NCBI GenBank assembly: GCA_019415525.1
Contig: DXZA01000072.1
Coordinates: forward strand, 1 to 47,748
Source: Tyzzerella sp.
GTDB taxonomy: Bacteria > Bacillota > Clostridia > Lachnospirales > Anaerotignaceae
DNA length: 47,748 bases
Reading direction: 5' to 3'
Under the pieces are notes generated by a model. That model saw nothing but the letters and a program-made list of their open reading frames with translations. It was not told the DNA's origin and searched no databases. Positions 30,025-37,804 of the stretch are shown here, piece by piece. The position numbers and the translations under genes were made by a program. How positions within the stretch are numbered: position 1 is the first letter of the stretch; each line of letters starts with the position of its first letter.

Positions 30025-31728
30025 ATGAGTAAAAATTCTAAATTAGATGCTATAAATTCAAAAAAAGTAGCAATATATATAAGAGTTTCAACATCTCATC
30101 AGGTGGACAAAGATAGTCTTCCAGTACAACGTATGGAACTTATAAATTATGCAAAATATGCTTTAAATATTGAAAATGTAGAAGTTTTTGAAGATGCCGG
30201 ATATAGTGGTAAAAACACAATGCGTCCTGCTTTTCAGCGTATGATGACTAAAATCCGTAACGGTGAATTTTCTCATATACTTGTTTGGAAGATAGATAGA
30301 ATAAGCCGAAACCTTCTTGATTTCGCTTCTATGTATTCAGAATTAAAAAAACTTGGAGTAGTATTCATAAGTAAAAATGAGCAATTTGACACAGGCTCCG
30401 CTATGGGAGAAGCTATGTTAAAAATAATTCTTATATTTGCAGAACTTGAAAGGAATATGACGTCAGAGCGTGTTACATCTGTTATGATTTCAAGAGCTGG
30501 CACAGGTCAATGGAATGGTGGTCGAGTGCCTTTTGGTTATTCTTGGGATAGTGAAAGTAAAGAGTTTTCTATAATAGAAAAGGAAGCTGATATTGTTCAG
30601 ATAATATTTGAAATGTATTCTGAAGGAAATTCTTTATTAAACATAGCCAAGTATCTAAATGAAAAACAAATATTCACACGCAATAATAAACATTGGAGTC
30701 CTACTACATTACATATAATATTAAACAACCCTTTTTACTGTGGTTCATACAGATACAACAGACATGATTATAAAGGTTCTAAAAAATATAAAGACAAAGA
30801 AGATTGGATTTTAATAGAAAATCATCATATACCTATTATTGATACTGAACTATTTAATATATGTCAAAACAAACTACATTCCAAGGCTTATGGTAAAGGT
30901 TTAAGAAATTATTCTCACGTTCATATATTTTCAAACCTTTTAATATGTGGTGAATGTGGTTCTAAATTTATAGCTGATGTAGATAAACCACGTTCTTCAG
31001 GTTGGCGACCTTCTATATATTCCTGCTCAAGACGTAGAAGGTTTAATGATTGTAAAAATAAATATATTTCAGATGCAACTCTTGGCCCATTTGTATTAAA
31101 TTATATTTTTAATATATTTAAGGCTTACTCCTCTTTTGGTGAAAGTACATCTATTGAAGTATTTGAAAAGAAACTTTTAAGAGGTCCTTATTTAGAAGAT
31201 GTAGAAGCTATTGAACCTGCTGGTCTTATAGAAATGTATAACAGTTTTAAAGGTTATCATAATGAAGATATATTTGCCCCTTCTATAATTACAGAAAATA
31301 TAAATTTTGAAAAAGACATTCTTTTAAATGAAAAAAGAAGACAGGAACGTGCTTTAAGTAGATTAAAATCATTATTTTTATATGATGATGCTACTCTTTC
31401 AGAAACAGAATTTTTAAAAGAACAAAAAATAATTACAGACAACATAAATAAAATTGAAGAAGATTTAAAACAGTTTGAAAATCAAGATATTAGCTTTGAA
31501 TTAAACGATGAAGAATTTATTAAAAAAGCCTCTTATTTCATACTTTCAAATGAATTACAAAACCAAAGAACTGTAAATTATAAAAAACTTTTGAAAAATC
31601 TTGACCATAAAATCATTCAACAATTTATCCACAGCCTTGTACAAAACTTTTGCATAAAAGACGGAAAAGTAACCGAAATTTGCTTTAAAAACGGTATAAC
31701 ACAGCATTTTTTGTATAAAGATAAATAA
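30025..31728 (+). CDS. Large serine recombinase (integrase)
   Basis: 567 residues. The resolvase domain at ~14-150 has catalytic Ser22 in YIRVSTSHQ and conserved segments KIDRISRNLLDFASMY and AELERNMTSERV. The recombinase domain begins at ~160 (RVPFGYSWDSESKEFSIIEK). A zinc ribbon follows at ~309-355 (LLICGECGSKF ... CKNKYISD), then a coiled C-terminal region with an NINKIEEDLKQFENQD helix. These integrases join short att sites without host factors. It ends 48 bases from the end of queA, so it marks one border of the left prophage. GAAAGGA precedes the ATG. Confidence 0.96.
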   Translation: MSKNSKLDAINSKKVAIYIRVSTSHQVDKDSLPVQRMELINYAKYALNIENVEVFEDAGYSGKNTMRPAFQRMMTKIRNGEFSHILVWKIDRISRNLLDFASMYSELKKLGVVFISKNEQFDTGSAMGEAMLKIILIFAELERNMTSERVTSVMISRAGTGQWNGGRVPFGYSWDSESKEFSIIEKEADIVQIIFEMYSEGNSLLNIAKYLNEKQIFTRNNKHWSPTTLHIILNNPFYCGSYRYNRHDYKGSKKYKDKEDWILIENHHIPIIDTELFNICQNKLHSKAYGKGLRNYSHVHIFSNLLICGECGSKFIADVDKPRSSGWRPSIYSCSRRRRFNDCKNKYISDATLGPFVLNYIFNIFKAYSSFGESTSIEVFEKKLLRGPYLEDVEAIEPAGLIEMYNSFKGYHNEDIFAPSIITENINFEKDILLNEKRRQERALSRLKSLFLYDDATLSETEFLKEQKIITDNINKIEEDLKQFENQDISFELNDEEFIKKASYFILSNELQNQRTVNYKKLLKNLDHKIIQQFIHSLVQNFCIKDGKVTEICFKNGITQHFLYKDK

Positions 31729-31734
31729 ACAATA

Positions 31735-31768
31735 AAACCCTTGAAAGCCTTAATTTCAAGGGTTTTTT
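31735..31768. terminator. Bidirectional terminator between recombinase and queA
   Basis: Arms 31735-31746 and 31754-31765 give a 12-base-pair stem, with T-runs on both strands (T6 rightward, shorter leftward). It ends the recombinase rightward and queA leftward. It is within the likely junction region, so it may be partly host sequence. Confidence 0.75.
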
Positions 31769-31775
31769 AAGTATT

Positions 31776-32822
31776 TTATTTATCTTTTTTTGTCCCGACC
31801 TGTATAAACATAGCGTCACCAAAGCTAAAAAATCTATACTTTTCTTTAACAGCTGTTTCATATGCTCTAAATACATTTTCTTTACCTGCAAGGGCAGAAA
31901 CAAGCATAACAAGTGTTGACTCCGGAAGGTGGAAATTTGTTATAAGGCAATCAATAGCTTTAAATTTATATCCTGGGTATATAAATATTTTTGTCCAGCC
32001 GTTACCTTCGTGTACAACACCATTTTCATCTGTAACAGATTCAAGTGTTCTTGTACTTGTTGTTCCAACAGCTATAACTCTACCACCATTTTTCTTAGTT
32101 TCATTTATTATATCTGCCTGAGATTTTTCAACAACATAATACTCAGAATGCATTTCGTGATTTGTAACGTCATCAACTTTTACAGGGCGAAATGTTCCAA
32201 GACCTACGTGGAGTGTAACGTGAGCGATTTTCACACCCATATTTTGTATTTTTTCCATAAGCTCCGGTGTAAAATGAAGCCCTGCTGTTGGTGCAGCAGC
32301 CGAACCGTCATGTTCTGCATATACTGTTTGATAACGGTTTCTATCTTCAAGTTTATGTGTAATATAAGGAGGAAGTGGCATTTCTCCAAGCTCCTCAATT
32401 ATATTTTCAAAAACTCCTTCATAGTGGAATTTTATAATTCTGTTTCCACCTTCTATTGTTTCAAGTATTTCTGCAACAAGCTTTCCGCCGCCAAATGATA
32501 TTTTATCTCCCGGACGTGCTTTTTTACCTGGTTTAACAAGAACTTCCCAAGTGTTAATATCTTTTCTTACAAGAAGAAGTATTTCAACCTTTGCACCTGT
32601 TCCAACTCTCTCACCTATAAGACGTGCAGGAAGTACTTTTGTATCATTAATTACAAGACAATCCCCTTCTCTAAGGTAGTCTGTTATATCTTTAAATATT
32701 CTATGTTCAATTTCACCAGTTTCTCTATCAAGTACAAGAAGTCTTGATGATGACCTATCTTTTAAAGGCTCTTGTGCAATAAGTTCTTCTGGTAAATCGT
32801 AATAAAAATCACTTGTTTTCAT
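31776..32822 (-). CDS. queA: S-adenosylmethionine:tRNA ribosyltransferase-isomerase QueA
   Basis: 348 residues. Family hallmarks are FYYDLPEELIAQEPLKDRSS at the start, LIGERVGTGAKVEILLL, the ITHKLEDRNRYQTVYAEHDG and SAAAPTAGLHFTPELMEKI blocks, and ITNFHLPESTLVMLVSALAG. It catalyses the penultimate step of queuosine synthesis. The protein usually ends soon after the FGDAM block, but here an IQVGTKKDK tail follows, next to the prophage border. The ATG at 32822 has GGAG; an in-frame TTG further upstream is on the ribosome site itself. The neighbouring tgt gene is absent on this side. Confidence 0.96.
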   Translation of the reverse strand: MKTSDFYYDLPEELIAQEPLKDRSSSRLLVLDRETGEIEHRIFKDITDYLREGDCLVINDTKVLPARLIGERVGTGAKVEILLLVRKDINTWEVLVKPGKKARPGDKISFGGGKLVAEILETIEGGNRIIKFHYEGVFENIIEELGEMPLPPYITHKLEDRNRYQTVYAEHDGSAAAPTAGLHFTPELMEKIQNMGVKIAHVTLHVGLGTFRPVKVDDVTNHEMHSEYYVVEKSQADIINETKKNGGRVIAVGTTSTRTLESVTDENGVVHEGNGWTKIFIYPGYKFKAIDCLITNFHLPESTLVMLVSALAGKENVFRAYETAVKEKYRFFSFGDAMFIQVGTKKDK

Positions 32823-32840
32823 TATTTTCTCCAATCTTTA

Positions 32841-34532
32841 TTATTTAACTTCTATTCCTGTGTAATAATATTTAAGTATTTGGTCATATGTATAACCCAT
32901 TTGAGACATACCATTTGCACCCTTTTGGCTCATTCCAGCACCGTGTCCCCAGCCATAGCCTTCAAATACAAACTTTCCACTTCCATCTGCTGTACTTACA
33001 GGTGATGAATTTATAATCATTGTACTGCCTGTTCCGACTGGTGATGATGCAGAGTATGTATTATTTGTTGTTGCTGTATATCCGCTATTTGCTGTATAGT
33101 ATATTTTATTTGTACTGCTACTATTTGAAACGTTTAAAATTTCATTTCCTGTTGTAACATTGTTTTGTGATGATATTACATATGCACTATTAATATTTAA
33201 AACACTTGTAGCACCATTACTGCCTAATATATTAAATTTATCTGTTTGAGATGTTACAGTATTATCTACAGGCGGAACATAACTACCTGTACTACCAGAA
33301 GGACGAGTACCCTTACCATTTATAGTAAATACACGATTTTCAAGACTTCCACCCTTAGATGAAAAATATGAACGTATAGCTTCTTTTGAAACAGTAACAG
33401 TACCTGCAGTTCCAACAATCTGTAATTCAACTATATGACCTGTATCGGATATATTGCTTAAAACTATATCTGTAACATTTCCAACATAATCACCATTTGC
33501 AGCTACAATAGATTCTATATCTGCCGTTGTAAATGTTCTTGACCAAGTATTCATATCAATTTCATTTAATTCTGGTACACCTCTTAAATATGGTACATAA
33601 TTAACCCATACATTTTCCGAATTATCTGTATGACCACCACTGCTTGCGTGGAAAACAGCATTTATAGGGCTTCCGTTATAATATGCCATAACACCTTTTG
33701 TAGCATCAACAGCATTATTTGTTGTTGCTGTTTCCCCACCAAAACCTGTATAGGCTTGACAATGTGTACCGTCACAAAGCTCATAGCCTGATGAACTATG
33801 TGCAGTCATTCTTGTCATTGTATAGCTTCTTGCTGCAACAGCTTGTGCTTTAAGTGCCTCTATACCATAGCTTGCAGGCATTTCTGAAGCTACAACGCTA
33901 TAAAGATATTCTTCAAGGTCTACAACATTTACAGCAGTAATATTTGCCCCACTATAACGACCAAACTCTATAACTCCTCTATAACTTCTATTGCTTAAAA
34001 GTGTATAGTCTTTTGTACCTGATTTAATTTGAGGATAAACATCGTCAAACACCATTACTGTTGAATTACCGTCTTTTAAAACCATTTTGTCTTTATCTGC
34101 ATTTGAAACAGTACCGCCTATACTTTGTGCTACTTGTAAAGCAGAGTTATAATCAGAATATCCTCCTATATAAATATCCCAATCTTTAGCCCCTGTATAT
34201 GCAGGAACTGCATTATAACCTTTTGTTATATATTCAACACACTGGCTTAATGCATCATCATAATATCTCATACCATTTTGTGCAACAACAAAGTATTCAT
34301 TTGAAACATTTACAGAAAAACTACCACTTGAACTTGTAATTCCTGTTTCCATATTTCCATCTATACCTATCGATATTTTTGACTCCGTTATAGGTACAGA
34401 CGATACATTTTTATATTTATACTCAAGACCGACTCTGACAGTTTTGGGAATATCATAAGCAAAAACATTTATAGGATTTATAATTGCGACTGAAATAATT
34501 AATGATACTAAACCTTTAAATAATTTTTTCAA
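32841..34532 (-). CDS. Secreted SpoIID/LytB-family protein with SPOR-like region
   Basis: 563 residues. A signal peptide ends near residue 25 (FAYDIPK). A SPOR-like repeat is at ~110-150 (WDIYIGGYSDYNSALQVAQS). The SpoIID domain at ~190-420 includes EEYLYSVVASEMPASYGIEA and LKAQAVAARSYTM. The C-terminal end has GYGWGHGAGMSQKGANGMSQ and YYYTGIEVK. A Ser/Thr/Asn-rich linker divides it. SpoIID-type proteins cleave peptidoglycan glycan strands during sporulation, and relatives act outside it. In clostridia such a gene often sits just upstream of queA. TTG start with GGGTGG. Confidence 0.92.
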   Translation of the reverse strand: MKKLFKGLVSLIISVAIINPINVFAYDIPKTVRVGLEYKYKNVSSVPITESKISIGIDGNMETGITSSSGSFSVNVSNEYFVVAQNGMRYYDDALSQCVEYITKGYNAVPAYTGAKDWDIYIGGYSDYNSALQVAQSIGGTVSNADKDKMVLKDGNSTVMVFDDVYPQIKSGTKDYTLLSNRSYRGVIEFGRYSGANITAVNVVDLEEYLYSVVASEMPASYGIEALKAQAVAARSYTMTRMTAHSSSGYELCDGTHCQAYTGFGGETATTNNAVDATKGVMAYYNGSPINAVFHASSGGHTDNSENVWVNYVPYLRGVPELNEIDMNTWSRTFTTADIESIVAANGDYVGNVTDIVLSNISDTGHIVELQIVGTAGTVTVSKEAIRSYFSSKGGSLENRVFTINGKGTRPSGSTGSYVPPVDNTVTSQTDKFNILGSNGATSVLNINSAYVISSQNNVTTGNEILNVSNSSSTNKIYYTANSGYTATTNNTYSASSPVGTGSTMIINSSPVSTADGSGKFVFEGYGWGHGAGMSQKGANGMSQMGYTYDQILKYYYTGIEVK

Positions 34533-34563
34533 AATACCACCCTCTTTTTATAAAATATTTTAA

Positions 34564-34593
34564 ATAAAAAAGACAGAAATTAATCCGTCTTTT
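34564..34593 (-). terminator. Terminator after xpt
   Basis: A nine-base-pair stem (arms 34569-34577 and 34584-34592, one G-U on the minus strand) is followed by U-rich sequence. It separates xpt from the SpoIID/queA unit. Confidence 0.75.
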
Positions 34594-34604
34594 AAATAAC
34601 ATTA

Positions 34605-35183
34605 TTATCTAAAATTAACTGTTCCGTTTTCGTCGTCCATAGAGTCAATTATAGCAAGGGACTCAAGACGAATACCTTTTTTACGTATAATATCTCCACC
34701 ACGCTGGAAACCTTTTTCAATAACGATACCTATACCCTCAATAGTAGCACCGGAACTTTTTACAAGGTCAATAAGACCTTCAAGAGCACAACCGTTTGCA
34801 AGGAAATCGTCAATAATAAGTATTCTATCATCTTTATTTAAAAATTTCTTAGAAACAATTACATCATAAACTCTGTTATGAGTAAAAGACTGAATTTTTG
34901 TACTATATACATCTCCATCAATATTTATACTCTGTGTTTTTTTAGCAAAAACAACAGGTACTTTATCAAAAGACTGTGCCACAATACAAGCAATACCTAT
35001 ACCTGAAGCCTCTATTGTTAATATTTTATTTATATTACAATCGGCAAATCTTCTTTTAAACTCTTTTCCTATTTCTTCAAAAAGCTCAATATCCATTTTA
35101 TGGTTAAGGAAATTGTCTACTTTTAAAACATTTCCTTTTTTAATAACACCGTCTTTTAAAATTCTTTCTTTTAATAACTGCAT
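34605..35183 (-). CDS. xpt: Xanthine phosphoribosyltransferase
   Basis: 192 residues. MQLLKERILKDGVIKKGNVL, then VDNFLNHKMDIELFEEIGKE, the ILTIEASGIGIACIVAQ segment and the PRPP-binding loop DDRILIIDDFLANGCALEGL are those of Xpt. It converts xanthine to XMP. The ATG at 35183 has AAGGGG; an in-frame start 21 bases upstream is disfavoured. The 120 bases upstream are AT-rich and contain no recognisable purine riboswitch, unlike many xpt genes. A BASS-type transporter is encoded upstream but separated by a terminator. Confidence 0.95.
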   Translation of the reverse strand: MQLLKERILKDGVIKKGNVLKVDNFLNHKMDIELFEEIGKEFKRRFADCNINKILTIEASGIGIACIVAQSFDKVPVVFAKKTQSINIDGDVYSTKIQSFTHNRVYDVIVSKKFLNKDDRILIIDDFLANGCALEGLIDLVKSSGATIEGIGIVIEKGFQRGGDIIRKKGIRLESLAIIDSMDDENGTVNFR

Positions 35184-35295
35184 AATTGTACCCCTTTTAT
35201 ACATCTAGTTTTTCGTTAGTATATTTGATTAAAAGATATTATACTATAATATATATTTTTATTTCAACATATAATATAAAATTTTTATCATTAAA

Positions 35296-35329
35296 ATAAA
35301 AAAACTGATATACAAAAGTATATCAGTTT
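35296..35329 (-). terminator. Terminator after the BASS transporter gene
   Basis: A perfect 12-base-pair stem (35302-35313 with 35318-35329) closing a four-base loop and followed by a U-rich run leftward, 11 bases past the stop codon. Confidence 0.9.
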
Positions 35330-35339
35330 ATATTATTAA

Positions 35340-36365
35340 TTAATTTTGGGAAACAGAACCAACTTTTTCAATAGAGCTACTTCTTTTATCCTTCCAAGCA
35401 AAAAAACCTGCAAGTAATGTTCCTGATATTGAATGCCATACACAAGAAACAGCACATATTACAGCAGCCTGAGGAGAAGATGCAAACTGTGCAGTTGTAG
35501 TTGCAAGATTTGTTGCAAGACCTGCATTTTGCATACCTACCTCAATAGCAATAGTTTTTCTTTTTGAATAGTTCATACCAGCAATAAAGCCTGCACCATA
35601 TCCTAATAAATAACCAAGACCATTATGTAATACAACAACAATAAATATAACAAGACCTGATTTAAAGAAGTTTGCACCCTGTGATGCAATAACACCACCG
35701 ACTACACAAGCAAGACCTAAAACGGCAACTCCTGGCATAACTTTTTGTATATCTTTGAATGTTTCATTTTTACCCCATAAATAATTTAAAACAAAACCAA
35801 TTCCAACAGGTAAAATTACAGTTTCAACAATAGATACAAACATAGGTACTGCACTTATTGTAATTTCTGTACCACTTCCAAGTAATGATACAAGAAGAGG
35901 TGTCATAATAGGTGAAAGAAGTGTTGAAACAGTTGTCATTCCAACAGAAAAGGCAACATCTCCACCACAAAGATATGACATAATATTTGATGAAACACCA
36001 CCTGGACAACAGCCAACAAGTATAAGACCTAAACCTATGGCATCCGGTAAATTAAATGCTTTTGTTAAAAAAAGTGCTAAAAGTGGCATTATACCATACT
36101 GTGCAATAGCACCAATTACAATATCAAAAGGTCTTTGTGCAAGAATATAAAAATCCTCTTTTGTGAGAGTTAATCCCATACTAAACATAATAATTCCAAT
36201 AATAATTGATTGCCAAGTAAACTTATTAGCAAATGGGTCAACAAATAATGCTATATTTACCCAACTCATAATATGTGGAAAAATAAATGTAATTGCAGCA
36301 ATTACAATTACCACCATAGATGTATAACTTGATAAAAATTTACTTACTTTTTGTAATGTCTTCAT
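35340..36365 (-). CDS. BASS-family transporter (bile acid:sodium symporter family)
   Basis: 341 residues with about nine to ten hydrophobic segments. Characteristic blocks are MFSMGLTLTKEDFYILAQRP, LVGCCPGGVSSNIMSYL (binding-site cross) and GMQNAGLATNLA. The family imports organic anions with sodium; pantothenate precursors (PanS-like) or similar are more likely than bile acids in many bacteria. Substrate cannot be told. The ATG at 36365 with GAGGGG is preferred over a start 39 bases further upstream. Confidence 0.93.
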   Translation of the reverse strand: MKTLQKVSKFLSSYTSMVVIVIAAITFIFPHIMSWVNIALFVDPFANKFTWQSIIIGIIMFSMGLTLTKEDFYILAQRPFDIVIGAIAQYGIMPLLALFLTKAFNLPDAIGLGLILVGCCPGGVSSNIMSYLCGGDVAFSVGMTTVSTLLSPIMTPLLVSLLGSGTEITISAVPMFVSIVETVILPVGIGFVLNYLWGKNETFKDIQKVMPGVAVLGLACVVGGVIASQGANFFKSGLVIFIVVVLHNGLGYLLGYGAGFIAGMNYSKRKTIAIEVGMQNAGLATNLATTTAQFASSPQAAVICAVSCVWHSISGTLLAGFFAWKDKRSSSIEKVGSVSQN

Positions 36366-36382
36366 TTTTCCCCTCTTTCCAG

Positions 36383-36437
36383 ATTGTATACAATGTTTAA
36401 ACAATGTATATATCTTTGTTTTTTATAGGGTATTATA
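36383..36437 (-). promoter_or_regulatory. Possible promoter and palindrome upstream of the BASS gene
   Basis: A TGTTATAAT extended -10 (minus strand, TATAAT at 36432-36437) lies about 70 bases before the ATG. Between them is a perfect 12-base palindrome, ATTGTATACAAT (36383-36394), close to a second palindrome (GTTTAAAC, 36395-36402). A downstream operator for a dimeric repressor would fit. The -35 is unclear. Confidence 0.4.
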
Positions 36438-36591
36438 ACATCATTATACATAATATCATAATAAGTATTTTTTATACCTTCAATAACACTTATAAGCATA
36501 TTGCTAATAAATATTGAAAAAAACCTTATATATCAATGTTTTTAATTAATCTAAAAAAATATAACATTAAAACTATGTATTGAATAATATA

Positions 36592-36622
36592 CAAAACAAA
36601 AAGCAGCCCATAACAGGACTGC
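36592..36622 (-). terminator. Terminator after the nucleotidyltransferase gene
   Basis: GCAGCCC (36603-36609) pairs with GGACTGC (36616-36622), with one G-U on the leftward transcript, followed by U-rich sequence just past the stop at 36629. Confidence 0.78.
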
Positions 36623-36628
36623 ATTTTT

Positions 36629-37552
36629 TTATTTTATTAAATCACTAAATAATTTGCTATTATATACACCTTTATCAAGAAGTTCTTTAAAGTTTTCAAC
36701 AACACTTTCTTTATCTTCTTTGTATGTAACACCAAACCATTTATCATTTGTTTTTAAAACTTTAACAGATAAGCTATTATTTTTAAGAAGCTCTCCAATA
36801 TATATAGGAAGAAGGTATTCACAACCAAGAGGGTCTTTTTTTACATCATTTTCAAAAAATTCAACAAAGCCTTTGTCTAATGACTGTATAAACTCTGGTG
36901 TTAAGCCCCACATATTCATTGATACATAAGAATTTTCATCTATTTCAGCACCATTTGCTAAAACTCCATTTTCTGTTTTTACAACATTTTTTGTTTCAAC
37001 AATATTTGAGAGATAATCATTTTCATCAACATTACAAATACCTCTTGTTACACCGCCGTTTTCGCTTAATGTATTTTTAAGTACAAAGCCTGCCATACAG
37101 AATTTATTATTTTCGGCTTCATTAACAAGATAGTCATAAACCTTTTTAAAAGCTTCTTTTCCATAATAATCATCTGCATTTATTACAGCAAAAGGCTCAT
37201 TTACCACTTTGTCACAAGCAAGTACAGCCTGTCCAGTACCCCAAGGTTTTTTTCTCTCGGCAGGAACAGAAAATCCTTTAGGAATGTTATTAATATCCTG
37301 ATAAACATATGCAATTTCAACATTAAGTTTATTGCAAATCTCTTCTATTCTATCTCCTATAACTTCTTTAAAGTCATTTTCAATATCTTTTCTAATAATA
37401 AATACAATTTTATTAAACCCTGCTTCAATAGCATCGTGTATAGAAAAATCTATTATAAGCTCACCATTTTGACCTACAGGTTCAAGCTGTTTTACTCCGC
37501 CCCTAAATCTTGAGCCTATACCCGCAGCCATAATTACTAATGATACTTTCAT
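36629..37552 (-). CDS. Sugar-phosphate nucleotidyltransferase-like protein
   Basis: 307 residues. The N-terminal VIMAAGIGSRFRGGVKQLEP is the nucleotide-binding signature of sugar-1-phosphate nucleotidyltransferases. VINADDYYGKEAFKKVYDYL is the metal-binding Asp-Asp-type motif. The remaining GNAT-like or hexapeptide domain is absent: the protein ends soon after the catalytic fold, so it is a bare transferase. The sugar is unknown. A leftward gene of the host island, ending at a terminator. Confidence 0.88.
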   Translation of the reverse strand: MKVSLVIMAAGIGSRFRGGVKQLEPVGQNGELIIDFSIHDAIEAGFNKIVFIIRKDIENDFKEVIGDRIEEICNKLNVEIAYVYQDINNIPKGFSVPAERKKPWGTGQAVLACDKVVNEPFAVINADDYYGKEAFKKVYDYLVNEAENNKFCMAGFVLKNTLSENGGVTRGICNVDENDYLSNIVETKNVVKTENGVLANGAEIDENSYVSMNMWGLTPEFIQSLDKGFVEFFENDVKKDPLGCEYLLPIYIGELLKNNSLSVKVLKTNDKWFGVTYKEDKESVVENFKELLDKGVYNSKLFSDLIK

Positions 37553-37804
37553 AAAATCCCCTTTCTCTAAAAAAATACTCCCTCTTTTTATAACCTAAAT
37601 ATAAATTATTATAACTCAATTATTACAAATTATCTACATATTATAACATTTATTAATAATTTTTTAAAATTTAATACCTCAATTCCTTTTAAAATCAAGG
37701 TTTTCTTCGATTTTTTGTCACTAATGTGTTAGTAACCTTTAGAAAAAATAAAAACGGTTTTATGCTTAATACTACAAAAGCCCCTAACAAAAAGGGGCTT
37801 ATTT
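37553..37804 (-). other. Boundary gap between host island and right prophage
   Basis: A 252-base non-coding stretch, very AT-rich. On the minus strand it has an extended -10 (TGTTATAAT, TATAAT at 37640-37645) that could serve the nucleotidyltransferase gene. Around 37716-37735 is the imperfect dyad GTCACTAA-TGTG-TTAGTAAC. As prophage sequence ends near here, this dyad is a candidate attachment site, but it cannot be tested without the other end. Confidence 0.4.
37774..37800 (-). terminator. Terminator after the 1847-aa gene
   Basis: AAGCCCC (37778-37784) pairs with GGGGCTT (37794-37800) over seven pairs, a stem with a nine-base loop and a short U-run leftward. It ends the last gene of the right prophage. 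Confidence 0.72.

Larger units (their letters stand above)
1..31734. mobile_element. Left prophage (lambda-like head, P2-like contractile tail), left end outside window
   Basis: A continuous phage gene set runs from a serine recombinase next to queA to a tail fibre at the left edge. The order is recombinase, lipoprotein, membrane protein and repressor (rightward), then early genes, late regulator, terminase, head and tail (leftward). The right boundary is inferred to lie between the recombinase stop and the 3' end of queA, because queA is an ordinary chromosomal gene. The exact attachment core is not visible, because the other end is outside the window. No holin or endolysin was seen in this segment; they would be expected further left. 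Confidence 0.92.

Noticed and set aside
31685..31912. Leftward frame across the recombinase 3' end and the queA 3' end
   Set aside because: It overlaps both genes and has no ribosome site; it spans the terminator.
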